From: Tenacibaculum discolor | GTDB lineage: Bacteria > Bacteroidota > Bacteroidia > Flavobacteriales > Flavobacteriaceae | Direction of reading: 5' to 3' | Length of the DNA stretch: 64,000 bases | Assembly (NCBI RefSeq): GCF_003664185.1 | Contig: NZ_RCCS01000005.1 | Location: forward strand, 124,001 to 188,000 | Shown: positions 33,925 to 42,032 of the stretch, piece after piece | How positions within the stretch are numbered: the stretch's first letter is position 1 | Layout: each line of letters opens with the position of its first letter | Made by a program: the position numbers and the translations under genes | The notes under the pieces: generated by a model | The model's input: the letters and a program-made list of their open reading frames with translations, nothing else | Told to the model about the DNA's origin: nothing | The model's database searches: none

Positions 33925-34662
33925 TTAAAATTTTTCTAGGAAATCCGACTTTCTTTGTCTAGAAACAGGAATTTTATGGTTATTTTCTAGTACAACATAA
34001 CCGTCTGACTTTAAAAACTCTTTAATTTTATTCAAGTTAATTATATATGAATTATGTATTCTAAAAAAATGATCTTCTGGAAGAAGTAAGTTTATTTCTT
34101 TCAGTTTTTTTGTTACTACAATCTTTTTATTAGCTCCTGTAGTATATATTGTTGAATAATTACCATCTGACTCTACAAATAAGATCTCATCTTGAGATAG
34201 AAAAACTAATTTACCATCTGTATTAATAGTTATTTTTCTTCTGTTGAATTTTTTATTAAAGCTTGATAATATTTTCTCTACCTTTTCGGTATTGTTATTC
34301 TTCTTATAATGCTGCTTAACTCTTCCTATCGTTTCCTCTAAATCATCAGAATCTATAGGTTTAAGTAGATAATCTATTGCCTGGTTTTTCAAAGCTTTTA
34401 TTGCATATTCATTATATGCCGTTGTAATAATTATAGCAAAATCTTTATCCTCAATTTTCTCTAATAATTGAAAACCATCCATCGTAGGCATTTCAATATC
34501 TAGAAAAAGACAATCAATACTATTCTCATTTATAAACTTAATTGCTTTCTCTGCAACCGTAAATGTTTCTATAATTTCTATATCACTTCCAAAGGATGAT
34601 AATTCCCAAGAAAGACCTTGTATTGCTTTTGGCTCATCATCAACTATAACTGCTCTTAACAT
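33925..34662 (-). CDS. LytTR-family response regulator
   Basis: 245 residues: receiver domain (1-120) with acidic pocket VDDEP, phospho-acceptor D55 in CLFLDIEMPTMDG and K in LLKPI, then a LytTR DNA-binding domain (about 140-245; VESDGNYSTIYT, FFRIHNSYIINLNKIKEF). LytTR proteins bind direct repeats about 21 bases apart. It is cotranscribed with the kinase. Its promoter box is at 34680-34687 and a fitting tandem repeat lies at 34774-34805. Confidence 0.95.
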   Translation of the reverse strand: MLRAVIVDDEPKAIQGLSWELSSFGSDIEIIETFTVAEKAIKFINENSIDCLFLDIEMPTMDGFQLLEKIEDKDFAIIITTAYNEYAIKALKNQAIDYLLKPIDSDDLEETIGRVKQHYKKNNNTEKVEKILSSFNKKFNRRKITINTDGKLVFLSQDEILFVESDGNYSTIYTTGANKKIVVTKKLKEINLLLPEDHFFRIHNSYIINLNKIKEFLKSDGYVVLENNHKIPVSRQRKSDFLEKF

Positions 34663-34679
34663 TTCATGTACATTTATAT

Positions 34680-34687
34680 CAAATGTA
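34680..34687 (-). promoter_or_regulatory. -7 box TACATTTG of the LytTR/kinase pair
   Basis: TACATTTG on the minus strand, 17 bases before the regulator ATG; no clear -33 TTG. Confidence 0.5.
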
Positions 34688-34773
34688 ACAGATAATCTTT
34701 TAAAAATAAAATGTAACTAATACGATTTTAACTAAAAAGCAACCCAAAATCATGTGATAAACATAAAATTTTT

Positions 34774-34805
34774 ACCATTTACACAAAAAAGAACACCATT
34801 TATAC
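34774..34805. promoter_or_regulatory. Tandem LytTR-type operator (ACCATTTA-N13-ACCATTTA)
   Basis: ACCATTTACAC at 34774-34784 and ACCATTTATAC at 34795-34805: 8-base cores with exactly 13 bases between. The layout equals the published BtsR (YehT) site ACC(G/A)CT(C/T)A-N13-ACC(G/A)CT(C/T)A. It lies between the LytTR gene and a divergent small transcript, about 10 bases upstream of that promoter's -33 region. Confidence 0.6.
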
Positions 34806-34845
34806 ATCCTTTATTTTAACACAGGTTCTTTTATAAGATATTTGC

Positions 34846-34942
34846 AATGTAATACACAAGGGGAATCATATTGATAAATTGGGGGATTAATCAATAATGA
34901 TATTAAGTTATGAAACACCACTATATAGTGGTGTTTTTTTTA
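34846..34942 (+). ncRNA. Candidate LytTR-controlled small RNA with G-rich blocks
   Basis: In the 370-base gap 34663-35032. A -7-like box GATATTTG (34837-34844, one mismatch, no -33 TTG) follows the tandem operator. The transcript would run about 95 bases to an intrinsic terminator (stem AAACACCAC / GTGGTGTTT at 34913-34937, then TTTTTT). It carries GGGG (34860-34863) and GGGGG (34881-34885). Its only ORF is 16 codons and overlaps the terminator, so a regulatory RNA is favoured. A plus-strand terminator here has no other transcript to serve, since both neighbouring genes read on the minus strand. Confidence 0.5.
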
Positions 34943-34976
34943 TATAAATTTTATTGTTCGTTTATTTATATACACA

Positions 34977-35009
34977 AAAAAGCTCAACTAAATTTAGTTG
35001 AGCTTTTTA
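34977..35009 (-). terminator. Terminator of the rplU-rpmA operon
   Basis: Perfect palindrome 34977-35008 (arm AAAAAGCTCAACTAAA), 25 bases after the rpmA stop. Confidence 0.85.
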
Positions 35010-35032
35010 TCTTATTCTAATCAGTTAGTTTC

Positions 35033-35293
35033 TTAAGCCTCGAATGGAGTTACAGAAACGTATGATTTATTATCTCTTTTCTTTTGGAATTTTACAACAC
35101 CATCAACTTTAGCATGTAAAGTATGATCTTTACCCATGTAAACATTTTCACCTGGATTGTGTTGAGTTCCTCTTTGACGAACAATAATGTTACCTGCGAT
35201 AGCAGCTTGTCCTCCAAAAATCTTTACTCCTAATCGTTTCGATTCTGATTCACGACCGTTCTTCGAACTACCGACACCTTTCTTATGAGCCAT
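35033..35293 (-). CDS. rpmA: Ribosomal protein bL27
   Basis: 86-residue large-subunit protein whose N-terminus reaches the peptidyl transferase centre. [23 protein letters not shown] and [24 protein letters not shown] are the bL27 signatures. It starts directly at AHKKG after Met, so there is no cleavable N-terminal extension as seen in Firmicutes. Cotranscribed with rplU 22 bases upstream. Confidence 0.97.
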   Translation of the reverse strand: MAHKKGVGSSKNGRESESKRLGVKIFGGQAAIAGNIIVRQRGTQHNPGENVYMGKDHTLHAKVDGVVKFQKKRDNKSYVSVTPFEA

Positions 35294-35315
35294 CTTTGTA
35301 AGTTTTTAAAGTTAA

Positions 35316-35801
35316 TTATTTACTTAATGCTTCAATTAATTCTGCTTTCTTTAAAGAAGTGTATCCTGTAATACCTTTTTCTTTAGCTAAAGCTTTTAAT
35401 TCTGCTACAGTCATTGAACTTAAATCCTTCGATTCTTCTTTTGCTTCAGCCTTAGGAGCTTCTTTCTTAGCAGCCGCCTTTTTTACTCCTGACGCAGAAA
35501 TTCCTTCGATTTGAATTTCAGTTAAATACTGTCTGTGTCCATTTTTCTTTTTGTAACCTTTTCTTCTTTTCTTCTTGAAAACGATTACTTTATCACCTTT
35601 TAAGTGACCTAAAACCTTTGCAGTTACTCCTGCACCTTCTATAGCTGGGGCGCCAATAGTTACGTTTCCTTTATCTTCAATAAGCATTACATTATCAAAA
35701 GTTACTTTTGATCCTTCAGCCTCTTGTAAACGGTGTACGTATACTTTTTGGTCTTTTGCTACTTTAAATTGCTGCCCTGCTATCTCTACGATTGCGTACA
35801 T
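35316..35801 (-). CDS. rplU: Ribosomal protein bL21 with C-terminal helical extension
   Basis: 161 residues; the bL21 core is residues 1-105 (MYAIVEIAGQQFKV, FKKKRRKGYKKKNGHRQYLTEI). The usual protein ends here. An Ala/Lys/Glu-rich linker follows, then a 33-residue segment (MTVAELKALAKEKGI...KKAELIEALSK) resembling a Rho N-terminal or SAP/LEM-like helical motif that can bind nucleic acid. Such tails occur in other Bacteroidota L21 proteins as far as I recall. A -7 box lies at 35858-35865. Confidence 0.95.
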   Translation of the reverse strand: MYAIVEIAGQQFKVAKDQKVYVHRLQEAEGSKVTFDNVMLIEDKGNVTIGAPAIEGAGVTAKVLGHLKGDKVIVFKKKRRKGYKKKNGHRQYLTEIQIEGISASGVKKAAAKKEAPKAEAKEESKDLSSMTVAELKALAKEKGITGYTSLKKAELIEALSK

Positions 35802-35857
35802 ACTATTTGTTTTGCGTTTATACTTTATTCACACTTTCTTAAATAAAAATGCGGGTG

Positions 35858-35865
35858 CAAATATA
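35858..35865 (-). promoter_or_regulatory. -7 box TATATTTG of rplU-rpmA
   Basis: Exact TATATTTG on the minus strand, 56 bases before the rplU ATG, leaving a short leader. The divergent M16 gene starts at 36010. Confidence 0.6.
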
Positions 35866-36009
35866 CGTTTTTTACTTCAAAAAAAAATGTATTACTCAGA
35901 AAATTACTCTTTTAGCATAAAAAAGGTTCGTTTTTATTATTTCAACTGTAACAAATGCCATAATTTCACGTCAAATACACGAAAATCATTAAAAATTAAA
36001 TTTCAATCA

Positions 36010-37326
36010 ATGAGAAAAAGAGTTATCACTCTAGCTTCAGCTTTGTTGTTAGGCTTATCGGCTAATGCACAAAAAGTTGAGTTTGAAGAGTACGATTTAA
36101 GCAACGGAATGCATGTTATTTTGCATAAAGACAATTCTGCTCCTGTTGTTACTGTTGGCGTAATGTACCATGTAGGATCCAAAGATGAAGAGGATGGAAA
36201 AACAGGAATGGCGCATTTTTATGAGCACTTGTTATTTACCGGAACTAAAAACATTGGCCGTGGTGAATGGAATAAAATTGAAGCTGCGAATGGTGGAACT
36301 GGTAATGCTAACACTAACTGGGATAGAACTTACTACTACGAAACATTCCCTTCTAATAACTTACAGTTAGGTTTATGGATGGAATCTGAGCGATTATTAC
36401 ATCCAATTATCGACCAAAAAGCTGTAGATACTCAAAACGAAGTGGTTAAAGAAGAAAAGCGTCAACGTATGGATAATGCTCCTTATGGAAAAATTATATA
36501 TGGAGACGTGTATAGTCATATTTTTGACAAGCACAATTATGGTAGACCTATGATTGGTTACATTAAAGATTTAGATGCCGCTAAACTGAGTGAATTTCAG
36601 GATTTTTATAACAAATGGTACATGCCAAATAATGCTGTATTAGTAGTTGCTGGTGATTTTGAAAAAGCTTCTACTAAAAAGTTAATTAAAGATTATTTTG
36701 AGCCAATTCCTGCAAGAACACTTCCAAAAAGAGACAAAGTGGTTGAGCCTGAAAGAGCTAAAGAAAAGCGTGTAAAAGAATATGATTCAAACATTCAATT
36801 ACCAGCTATTTTATTAGCACACAAAACTCCTTCAATGAAAGAAAGAGACTCTAAAGTATTGGATGTAATTTCGACTATTTTAAGTAACGGAAAAAGCTCT
36901 AGATTGTATAAAAAACTAGTTGACGATAAGAAAAAAGCATTACAAGTATTTTCTTTTGCTCGTAACCTAGAAGATTACAGTGTTTACAACATTGGAGCTA
37001 TTCCTTTAGGAAAAACTTCTTTAGATGATTTAATTAAAGAAATGGATGAAGAAATTGAAAAACTTCAAACAGAGTTAATTTCTGATAGAGATTTACAAAA
37101 GGTTCGTAATAAATTTGAAAATCAGTTTGTTGCTTCAAATTCTAGTGTACAAGGTATCGCTAACTCTTTAGCAAGAAATTATATGTTAGTTGGAAACACT
37201 AATCAAATTAATAAAGAGTTAGAAGTTATCAACTCTATTACTAAAGAAGAAATTAGAGACGTTGCTAAAAAATATTTAGCTAAAAACCGTCGTGTTGTTA
37301 TCGAATATTTACCAAAAAAGAAATAA
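36010..37326 (+). CDS. M16 family zinc metallopeptidase, catalytic subunit
   Basis: 438 residues from the ATG at 36010, where a signal peptide begins (MRKRVITLASALLLGLSANAQ). The inverted zinc motif is H69-F-Y-E-H73 with the third ligand glutamate in NEVVKEEKR near residue 147. It is the catalytic half of a two-gene M16B (PqqL/processing-protease type) system in the periplasm and should degrade peptides. The partner gene follows after 19 bases. A longer reading from 35812 would put 66 non-signal residues ahead and is rejected. Confidence 0.92.
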   Translation: MRKRVITLASALLLGLSANAQKVEFEEYDLSNGMHVILHKDNSAPVVTVGVMYHVGSKDEEDGKTGMAHFYEHLLFTGTKNIGRGEWNKIEAANGGTGNANTNWDRTYYYETFPSNNLQLGLWMESERLLHPIIDQKAVDTQNEVVKEEKRQRMDNAPYGKIIYGDVYSHIFDKHNYGRPMIGYIKDLDAAKLSEFQDFYNKWYMPNNAVLVVAGDFEKASTKKLIKDYFEPIPARTLPKRDKVVEPERAKEKRVKEYDSNIQLPAILLAHKTPSMKERDSKVLDVISTILSNGKSSRLYKKLVDDKKKALQVFSFARNLEDYSVYNIGAIPLGKTSLDDLIKEMDEEIEKLQTELISDRDLQKVRNKFENQFVASNSSVQGIANSLARNYMLVGNTNQINKELEVINSITKEEIRDVAKKYLAKNRRVVIEYLPKKK

Positions 37327-37345
37327 TCATCTAAACTGAATTTTA

Positions 37346-39394
37346 ATGAAAACGAAAATATTTTCAATTATCACAATATTATTTCTATCATTAACTGTTT
37401 CAGCGCAGATTGATAGAACCCAACAGCCAAAACCAGGTCCAGCTCCTAAAATTAACTTAGGAACTCCTAAAAAGTTTGCTTTACCTAACGGATTGCAAGT
37501 TTTAGTGGTTGAAAATCATAAATTACCAAGAGTATCTACTACATTAACTATTGACAACCCACCAATGTCTTATGGAGATAAAAAAGGTGTTGAGGGCTTA
37601 TTAAGCGGAATGCTTGGAACTGGATCTACAAACACTCCAAAAGCAAAGTTTGATGAAGAAGTTGACTTTTTAGGAGCTAACATCTCTTTTTGGGATGAAG
37701 GAGCTAGAGCAAGTTCATTATCTAAATACTTTCCAAAAGTATTAGGATTAATGGCTGATGCTGCTTTTAACCCTGTGTTTACTCAAGAAGAATTTGATAA
37801 ACAAATGAAACAATCTCTTGACGGAATAAAAAACAATGCCAAGAGTGTTAAAGCTATTGCTAGTAGAGTTGAAAACGCATTAACGTATGGTAAAAATCAC
37901 CCTTTTGGAGAGTTTACCTCTGAAGAAACGTTAAAAAATGTTACGTTACAAGATGTTAAAGACTTATACAACAAAACGTATAAGCCTAATAATGCATACT
38001 TAATTATAATTGGTGATGTAAACTTTAACGATATTAAGTCACAAGTTAAAAACTTATTTGGAACTTGGAAAAAAGGTGATTTAGTTACTCAAAAATTACC
38101 AAAAGTTGAAAATCCAACAACTACTGAGATCAACTTTATTGATATGCCAAATGCTGTTCAGTCTGAATTATCTATCATTAACGCAGTAGATTTAAAGATG
38201 AACGATAAAGATTACTATGCTGCTTTATTAGCTAACCAAATTCTAGGTGGAGGCGGCACTGGTAGATTATACAAAAATCTTCGTGAAGATAAAGGGTACA
38301 CTTATGGAGCTTATTCAGGAATCGGGTCAAGTAGATATGCTTCTCGTTTTAAAACAACTGCATCTGTAAGAAACATGGTTACTGATAGCGCTATGGTTGA
38401 AGCGATGAAAGAAATCAACAAAATCCGTTACCAAAAAGCAACTCAAGAAGAGTTAGATATAGCTAAAGCTAAATACATTGGGAACTTTGTTCGTAACGTT
38501 GAGAAGCCTCAAACAGTAGCTTCATATGCTTTAAACATTTTAACAAACGACTTACCTGCTGATTATTACAAGAACTACTTAAAAAACATTAATGCTGTGA
38601 CATTAAACGATGTTCAAAATGCAGCAATTAAGTACTTCAAAGGAGATAAAGCTCGTATTATTATTACTGGTAAAGGAATTGATGTTTTAAAGAACTTAGA
38701 AAAAACAGCTGATTATAAAATCAACTATTTTGATAAAAACGGAAATCCAACTGAGAAACCAGCAATGAGTTTACCTATTCCTAACGGTGTTACAGCATCT
38801 AGTGTAGTGGATGATTATTTTAAAGCAATTGGAGGAAAAGACAAAGTAGCAAACGTAAAATCTGTAATGATTACTTCTAATGCTGCAGTTCAAGGAATGC
38901 AATTAAGTTTAGTTCAAAAAAATGCTACTCCTAACAAGTCTTCTGTTATTGTTTCTATGATGGGTAATGTAATGCAAAAAGTAATTTTTGACGGAACTAA
39001 AGGGTACCAAGAAGCTAACGGTCAGAAAAAAGAAATGACAGAAGAAGAGTTAGAAAAAGCAAAAAAAGAATCTGCTCCTTTTGCTGATAAAGCTTATAAG
39101 ACTGGAACTTTAGATAGAATTGAGCCTATAGATGGAAACAATGCTTATGTTATTAAACATGGTAAAAAAGAAATCTTTTATGATGTAAAATCTGGATTAA
39201 AGGTTAAAGAGGTAAAAACTGCTAAAGGACCACAAGGAGAAATAAAAGTACCTGTTGTTTTTTCAGATTACAAAGAGGTAAACGGAATTAAATTCCCTCA
39301 TAAAATGATTCAAAAGAATGGACCAATGACTTTTGAGTTCATTACAAAAGAAATTAAAATTAACGAAGGGGTTTCTGATGCTGATTTTAAATAA
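37346..39394 (+). CDS. M16 family non-catalytic partner with extra C-terminal domain
   Basis: 682 residues with signal peptide (cleavage around AQIDR). Two M16 domains' worth of sequence (about 45-470), but the HxxEH motif is replaced (GVEGLLSGMLGTGS), so it cannot bind zinc there. The substrate-binding segment GYTYGAYSGIGSSRYASRF near residue 315 is retained. Thus it complements the catalytic subunit encoded just before. Residues about 485-682 form an additional beta-rich domain (SVVDDYFKAIGGKDKVANVKS...) resembling LolA-like lipoprotein-binding folds. Confidence 0.9.
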   Translation: MKTKIFSIITILFLSLTVSAQIDRTQQPKPGPAPKINLGTPKKFALPNGLQVLVVENHKLPRVSTTLTIDNPPMSYGDKKGVEGLLSGMLGTGSTNTPKAKFDEEVDFLGANISFWDEGARASSLSKYFPKVLGLMADAAFNPVFTQEEFDKQMKQSLDGIKNNAKSVKAIASRVENALTYGKNHPFGEFTSEETLKNVTLQDVKDLYNKTYKPNNAYLIIIGDVNFNDIKSQVKNLFGTWKKGDLVTQKLPKVENPTTTEINFIDMPNAVQSELSIINAVDLKMNDKDYYAALLANQILGGGGTGRLYKNLREDKGYTYGAYSGIGSSRYASRFKTTASVRNMVTDSAMVEAMKEINKIRYQKATQEELDIAKAKYIGNFVRNVEKPQTVASYALNILTNDLPADYYKNYLKNINAVTLNDVQNAAIKYFKGDKARIIITGKGIDVLKNLEKTADYKINYFDKNGNPTEKPAMSLPIPNGVTASSVVDDYFKAIGGKDKVANVKSVMITSNAAVQGMQLSLVQKNATPNKSSVIVSMMGNVMQKVIFDGTKGYQEANGQKKEMTEEELEKAKKESAPFADKAYKTGTLDRIEPIDGNNAYVIKHGKKEIFYDVKSGLKVKEVKTAKGPQGEIKVPVVFSDYKEVNGIKFPHKMIQKNGPMTFEFITKEIKINEGVSDADFK

Positions 39395-39421
39395 GTATTA
39401 GACCTAAGTCTATAAAAAATG

Positions 39422-39457
39422 AAAGAGCCAAAATATTGCATTTTGGCTCTTTTTATT
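39422..39457. terminator. Bidirectional terminator after the M16 pair
   Basis: Stem AAAGAGCCAAAAT / ATTTTGGCTCTTT (39422-39434, 39440-39452), then TTTATTTT; also serves the convergent exporter gene. Confidence 0.85.
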
Positions 39458-39473
39458 TTAAGTAATTTTAAAA

Positions 39474-40346
39474 CTATCTAGCTTTATTTACCAACCAAAC
39501 TCCAAACAAAATAATCCCTCCTGCCAGTAACTGTATTAAGCTTAGCTTTTCTCCATCAACAATTCCCCAAATTACAGCAACCGCTGGAATTAAATACGTA
39601 ACTGAAGCTGCAAAAACAGGAGATGATAGATGTACCATTTTATTGAACAGTACTTTTGCTATTCCTGTTCCCACTACAGCTAAAACAGTAATATAACCTA
39701 ATGCTGAAGTTGTTTCTTCTGTTACTTCAAAAGTTGAAAAGAATCCAGAAAAAGCTAAAACTATAAACGCTGGTATTATCAATAATAAAAAGTTTCCAGT
39801 TGTAATTGCCAGTGCATCTAAATCATCTAAATACTTTTTAATCATATTTACATTAAACGCATATCCTATTGAAGCTATTAGTATTAAAACAGCATACCAA
39901 TAATTTTGATTCGGATTTAATTCAGCTCCTTTCAAAATAAGAATTAAAGTTCCTGCTAACCCAATTAAAACTCCGTAAAACTGTTTTCTTTTAAAAGTAA
40001 ACCCAAACACCAACGCTCCAAAAATAAACGTATTAAAAGGTGTTAACGAGTTTAAAATAGCTGGTATAGAACTATCTATTTTACTTACAGCAAAAGCAAA
40101 CAAAAACGCAGGAAAAAAAGTACCCAAAACTGCTGTATATGCAACATATTTCCAGTGCCTCTTTTCTATTCTTTTTAAACTTTTAAATCCAACTAACAGT
40201 AAAAAAACTGCTGTGATTAGCATTCGTAAAGCACCTACTTGAATTGGAGTTAACCCAATTAATGCCTTTTTCATTAAAATAAAAGAGCTTCCCCAAACTA
40301 GCGAAAGCACTATTAAAAACAACCATTTTTGTTGTTGACTATTCAT
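39474..40346 (-). CDS. EamA/DMT-superfamily transporter
   Basis: 290-residue membrane protein with ten predicted helices in two EamA repeats. The start WLFLIVLSLVWGSSFILMKKAL and the second-half motif SPVFAASVTYLIPAVAVIWGI are typical. The family exports amino acids and other small metabolites. Substrate unknown. It is a single gene, convergent with the M16 pair. Confidence 0.9.
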   Translation of the reverse strand: MNSQQQKWLFLIVLSLVWGSSFILMKKALIGLTPIQVGALRMLITAVFLLLVGFKSLKRIEKRHWKYVAYTAVLGTFFPAFLFAFAVSKIDSSIPAILNSLTPFNTFIFGALVFGFTFKRKQFYGVLIGLAGTLILILKGAELNPNQNYWYAVLILIASIGYAFNVNMIKKYLDDLDALAITTGNFLLLIIPAFIVLAFSGFFSTFEVTEETTSALGYITVLAVVGTGIAKVLFNKMVHLSSPVFAASVTYLIPAVAVIWGIVDGEKLSLIQLLAGGIILFGVWLVNKAR

Positions 40347-40438
40347 TCTCAGTTAATTTAAGCACAAAAGTCGTTTATTTCTGTTTTTAATTTTGAATTT
40401 ATTGATAAATTTGCTGAATAACTCAATAAATAAAAATG

Positions 40439-40915
40439 ATGAAAATTCATAAAATATTATTTGCATTAGCTTTTGTTAGTTTTTTAGCTATTGGATGTAA
40501 AAATGAAGCTAAAAAAGAAGAGGCTACCAAAGAGCAAAAAACAGAGGTAGCTGCTGACGCTAAAGAACTTTCTTTAAGTATTTCAGGGATGACTTGTGAA
40601 ATAGGTTGTGCTAGAAAAATAGCTTCTGACTTAAGCAAGAAAGAAGGTGTTTTAGAAGCAAACGTTGTTTTTAACGACAGTATTGCAACTATAAAATACG
40701 ATGCTAACAAAACAAACAAAGCGGATTTAATTGCTTTTGTAGAAGGAATTGGTAGCGGAGACATGTACAAAGCTTCTGAAACTACTAAAAAAGCTGATAA
40801 GAAATCTTGTGACGCTGATTGTAAAAAAGAATGCTCTACAAAAACTGAAGCTGAAAAAAAGGCATGTAAAGAAGATTGTACTATGGCGTGTTGTGCTGAA
40901 GCAAAAAAAGCATAA
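40439..40915 (+). CDS. Lipoprotein with HMA metal-binding domain and Cys-rich tail
   Basis: 158 residues from the second of two adjacent ATGs. Lipoprotein signal (MKIHKILFALAFVSFLAIGC, lipid cysteine at 20), short acidic linker, then a heavy-metal-associated domain (about 45-105) with a site reading GMTCEIGCA, i.e. C-x3-C rather than the normal C-x2-C. The C-terminus is a lysine-rich tail with seven or so cysteines (SCDADCKKECSTKTEAE, CKEDCTMACC). Likely a periplasmic copper or other soft-metal sequestering protein. It precedes ctaA by 85 bases; a terminator lies between. Confidence 0.88.
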   Translation: MKIHKILFALAFVSFLAIGCKNEAKKEEATKEQKTEVAADAKELSLSISGMTCEIGCARKIASDLSKKEGVLEANVVFNDSIATIKYDANKTNKADLIAFVEGIGSGDMYKASETTKKADKKSCDADCKKECSTKTEAEKKACKEDCTMACCAEAKKA

Positions 40916-40936
40916 TTGTTAATTTAAACAATACCG

Positions 40937-40963
40937 AAAGCTCCTAAATTAGGAGCTTTTTTT
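40937..40963 (+). terminator. Terminator after the HMA lipoprotein gene
   Basis: Stem AAAGCTCCTAA / TTAGGAGCTTT followed by TTTT, 20 bases after the stop. Confidence 0.85.
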
Positions 40964-40975
40964 ATGCCTTTTAAG

Positions 40976-40983
40976 TATCTTTG
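40976..40983 (+). promoter_or_regulatory. -7 box TATCTTTG of ctaA
   Basis: TATCTTTG 17 bases before the ctaA ATG and directly after the terminator, so ctaA is transcribed separately. Confidence 0.55.
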
Positions 40984-41000
40984 CTAAAACTTTTCATCAA

Positions 41001-42032
41001 ATGAAGAAACATTTTCCTCTCATTGTAAAAATCTCGTTGATTGCTGTATATGTTATTTTTTTAGCTGGTTCTGTTGTTCGTATGACAGGTTCTGGAATGG
41101 GGTGTCCTGATTGGCCAAAGTGTTTTGGTTATTACATTCCTCCAACTTCTGAAGAACAAATTACTTGGCAACCAGATTCTGAGTATAAAAAAGGAATGAT
41201 TATCGTGAAAGACGAAGCACTATTTGTAGCAGGTCATGATATTAAAACCTCTGAAAAGTTTAATGCCAACAACTGGGAAAAATATACAAAACATAATTAC
41301 GCAAAATTTAACAAGTTTCATACTTGGACAGAGTATATTAACCGATTAAGTTCTGCTTTAGCAGGAATCCCTTTTTTGTTTTTAATTTTTGTCTCTCTTA
41401 AGTTTTGGAAAGAAAACAAACAAATTACGCTTCTATCATTTGGTGCTTTCTTTTTGATGTTATTTGAAGCGTGGCTTGGTAAAACCGTAGTAGATTCAAA
41501 CCTAAAGCCAACAATAATCACCATTCACATGGTTGGTGGTTTAGTTATTGTTGCTTTGTTGTTATGGTTACTGTATATAGTTTCCGACCAAAAGAAAACA
41601 TCTTATAAATACAATTCATTGTTTAGTAAATTAGTAATTCTTTCAGCTATATTTTCACTTATTCAAATTGCTTTAGGAACTCAAGTTCGTCAATTTATTG
41701 ATGAACAAGTAAAACTACATGGATTCGAAAACAAACATTATAGTTTGATGGATCCAAACATTAAATTTTACATCCACCGTTCATTTACTATAGCTATTGT
41801 ATTAGTAAACCTTGGGTTATTTTACTTAAATCAGATGAAAAATTTAGGTTACAAACTAGTAAATTGGATTGTTGCTTTAATCTTTTTAGAGACGATTACA
41901 GGTATTTTAATGTACTATGCTGAATTCCCTCTAGGAACACAAGCTGTACACTTGTTATCTGGCGCTATTTTATTTGGGTTACAATTTTATTTGTGGTTGC
42001 AATCCAGAAAAAGCAACTATTCAATAACTTAA
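41001..42032 (+). CDS. ctaA: Heme A synthase (COX15/CtaA family)
   Basis: 343-residue membrane protein that oxidises the C8 methyl of heme O to make heme A for aa3-type cytochrome oxidase. The family signature AGSVVRMTGSGMGCPDWPKCFG (about 22-43) is present, with paired heme-binding histidines in FHTWTEYINRL, TIHMVGG, YIHRSF and QAVHLL. Eight helices are expected. An insertion of about 60 residues after the first helix (EEQITWQPDSEYKKG...) is typical of the larger COX15 form. Convergent with gldD by 4 bases. Confidence 0.93.
   Translation: MKKHFPLIVKISLIAVYVIFLAGSVVRMTGSGMGCPDWPKCFGYYIPPTSEEQITWQPDSEYKKGMIIVKDEALFVAGHDIKTSEKFNANNWEKYTKHNYAKFNKFHTWTEYINRLSSALAGIPFLFLIFVSLKFWKENKQITLLSFGAFFLMLFEAWLGKTVVDSNLKPTIITIHMVGGLVIVALLLWLLYIVSDQKKTSYKYNSLFSKLVILSAIFSLIQIALGTQVRQFIDEQVKLHGFENKHYSLMDPNIKFYIHRSFTIAIVLVNLGLFYLNQMKNLGYKLVNWIVALIFLETITGILMYYAEFPLGTQAVHLLSGAILFGLQFYLWLQSRKSNYSIT

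Noticed and set aside
34898..34948. 16-codon ORF inside the 34 kb candidate small RNA
   Set aside because: It runs through the terminator hairpin and has no protein-like composition; a coding role is unlikely.
35812..36009. N-terminal extension of the M16 peptidase from 35812
   Set aside because: A classical signal peptide starts at the ATG at 36010, and the upstream part overlaps the rplU promoter and has no family match.
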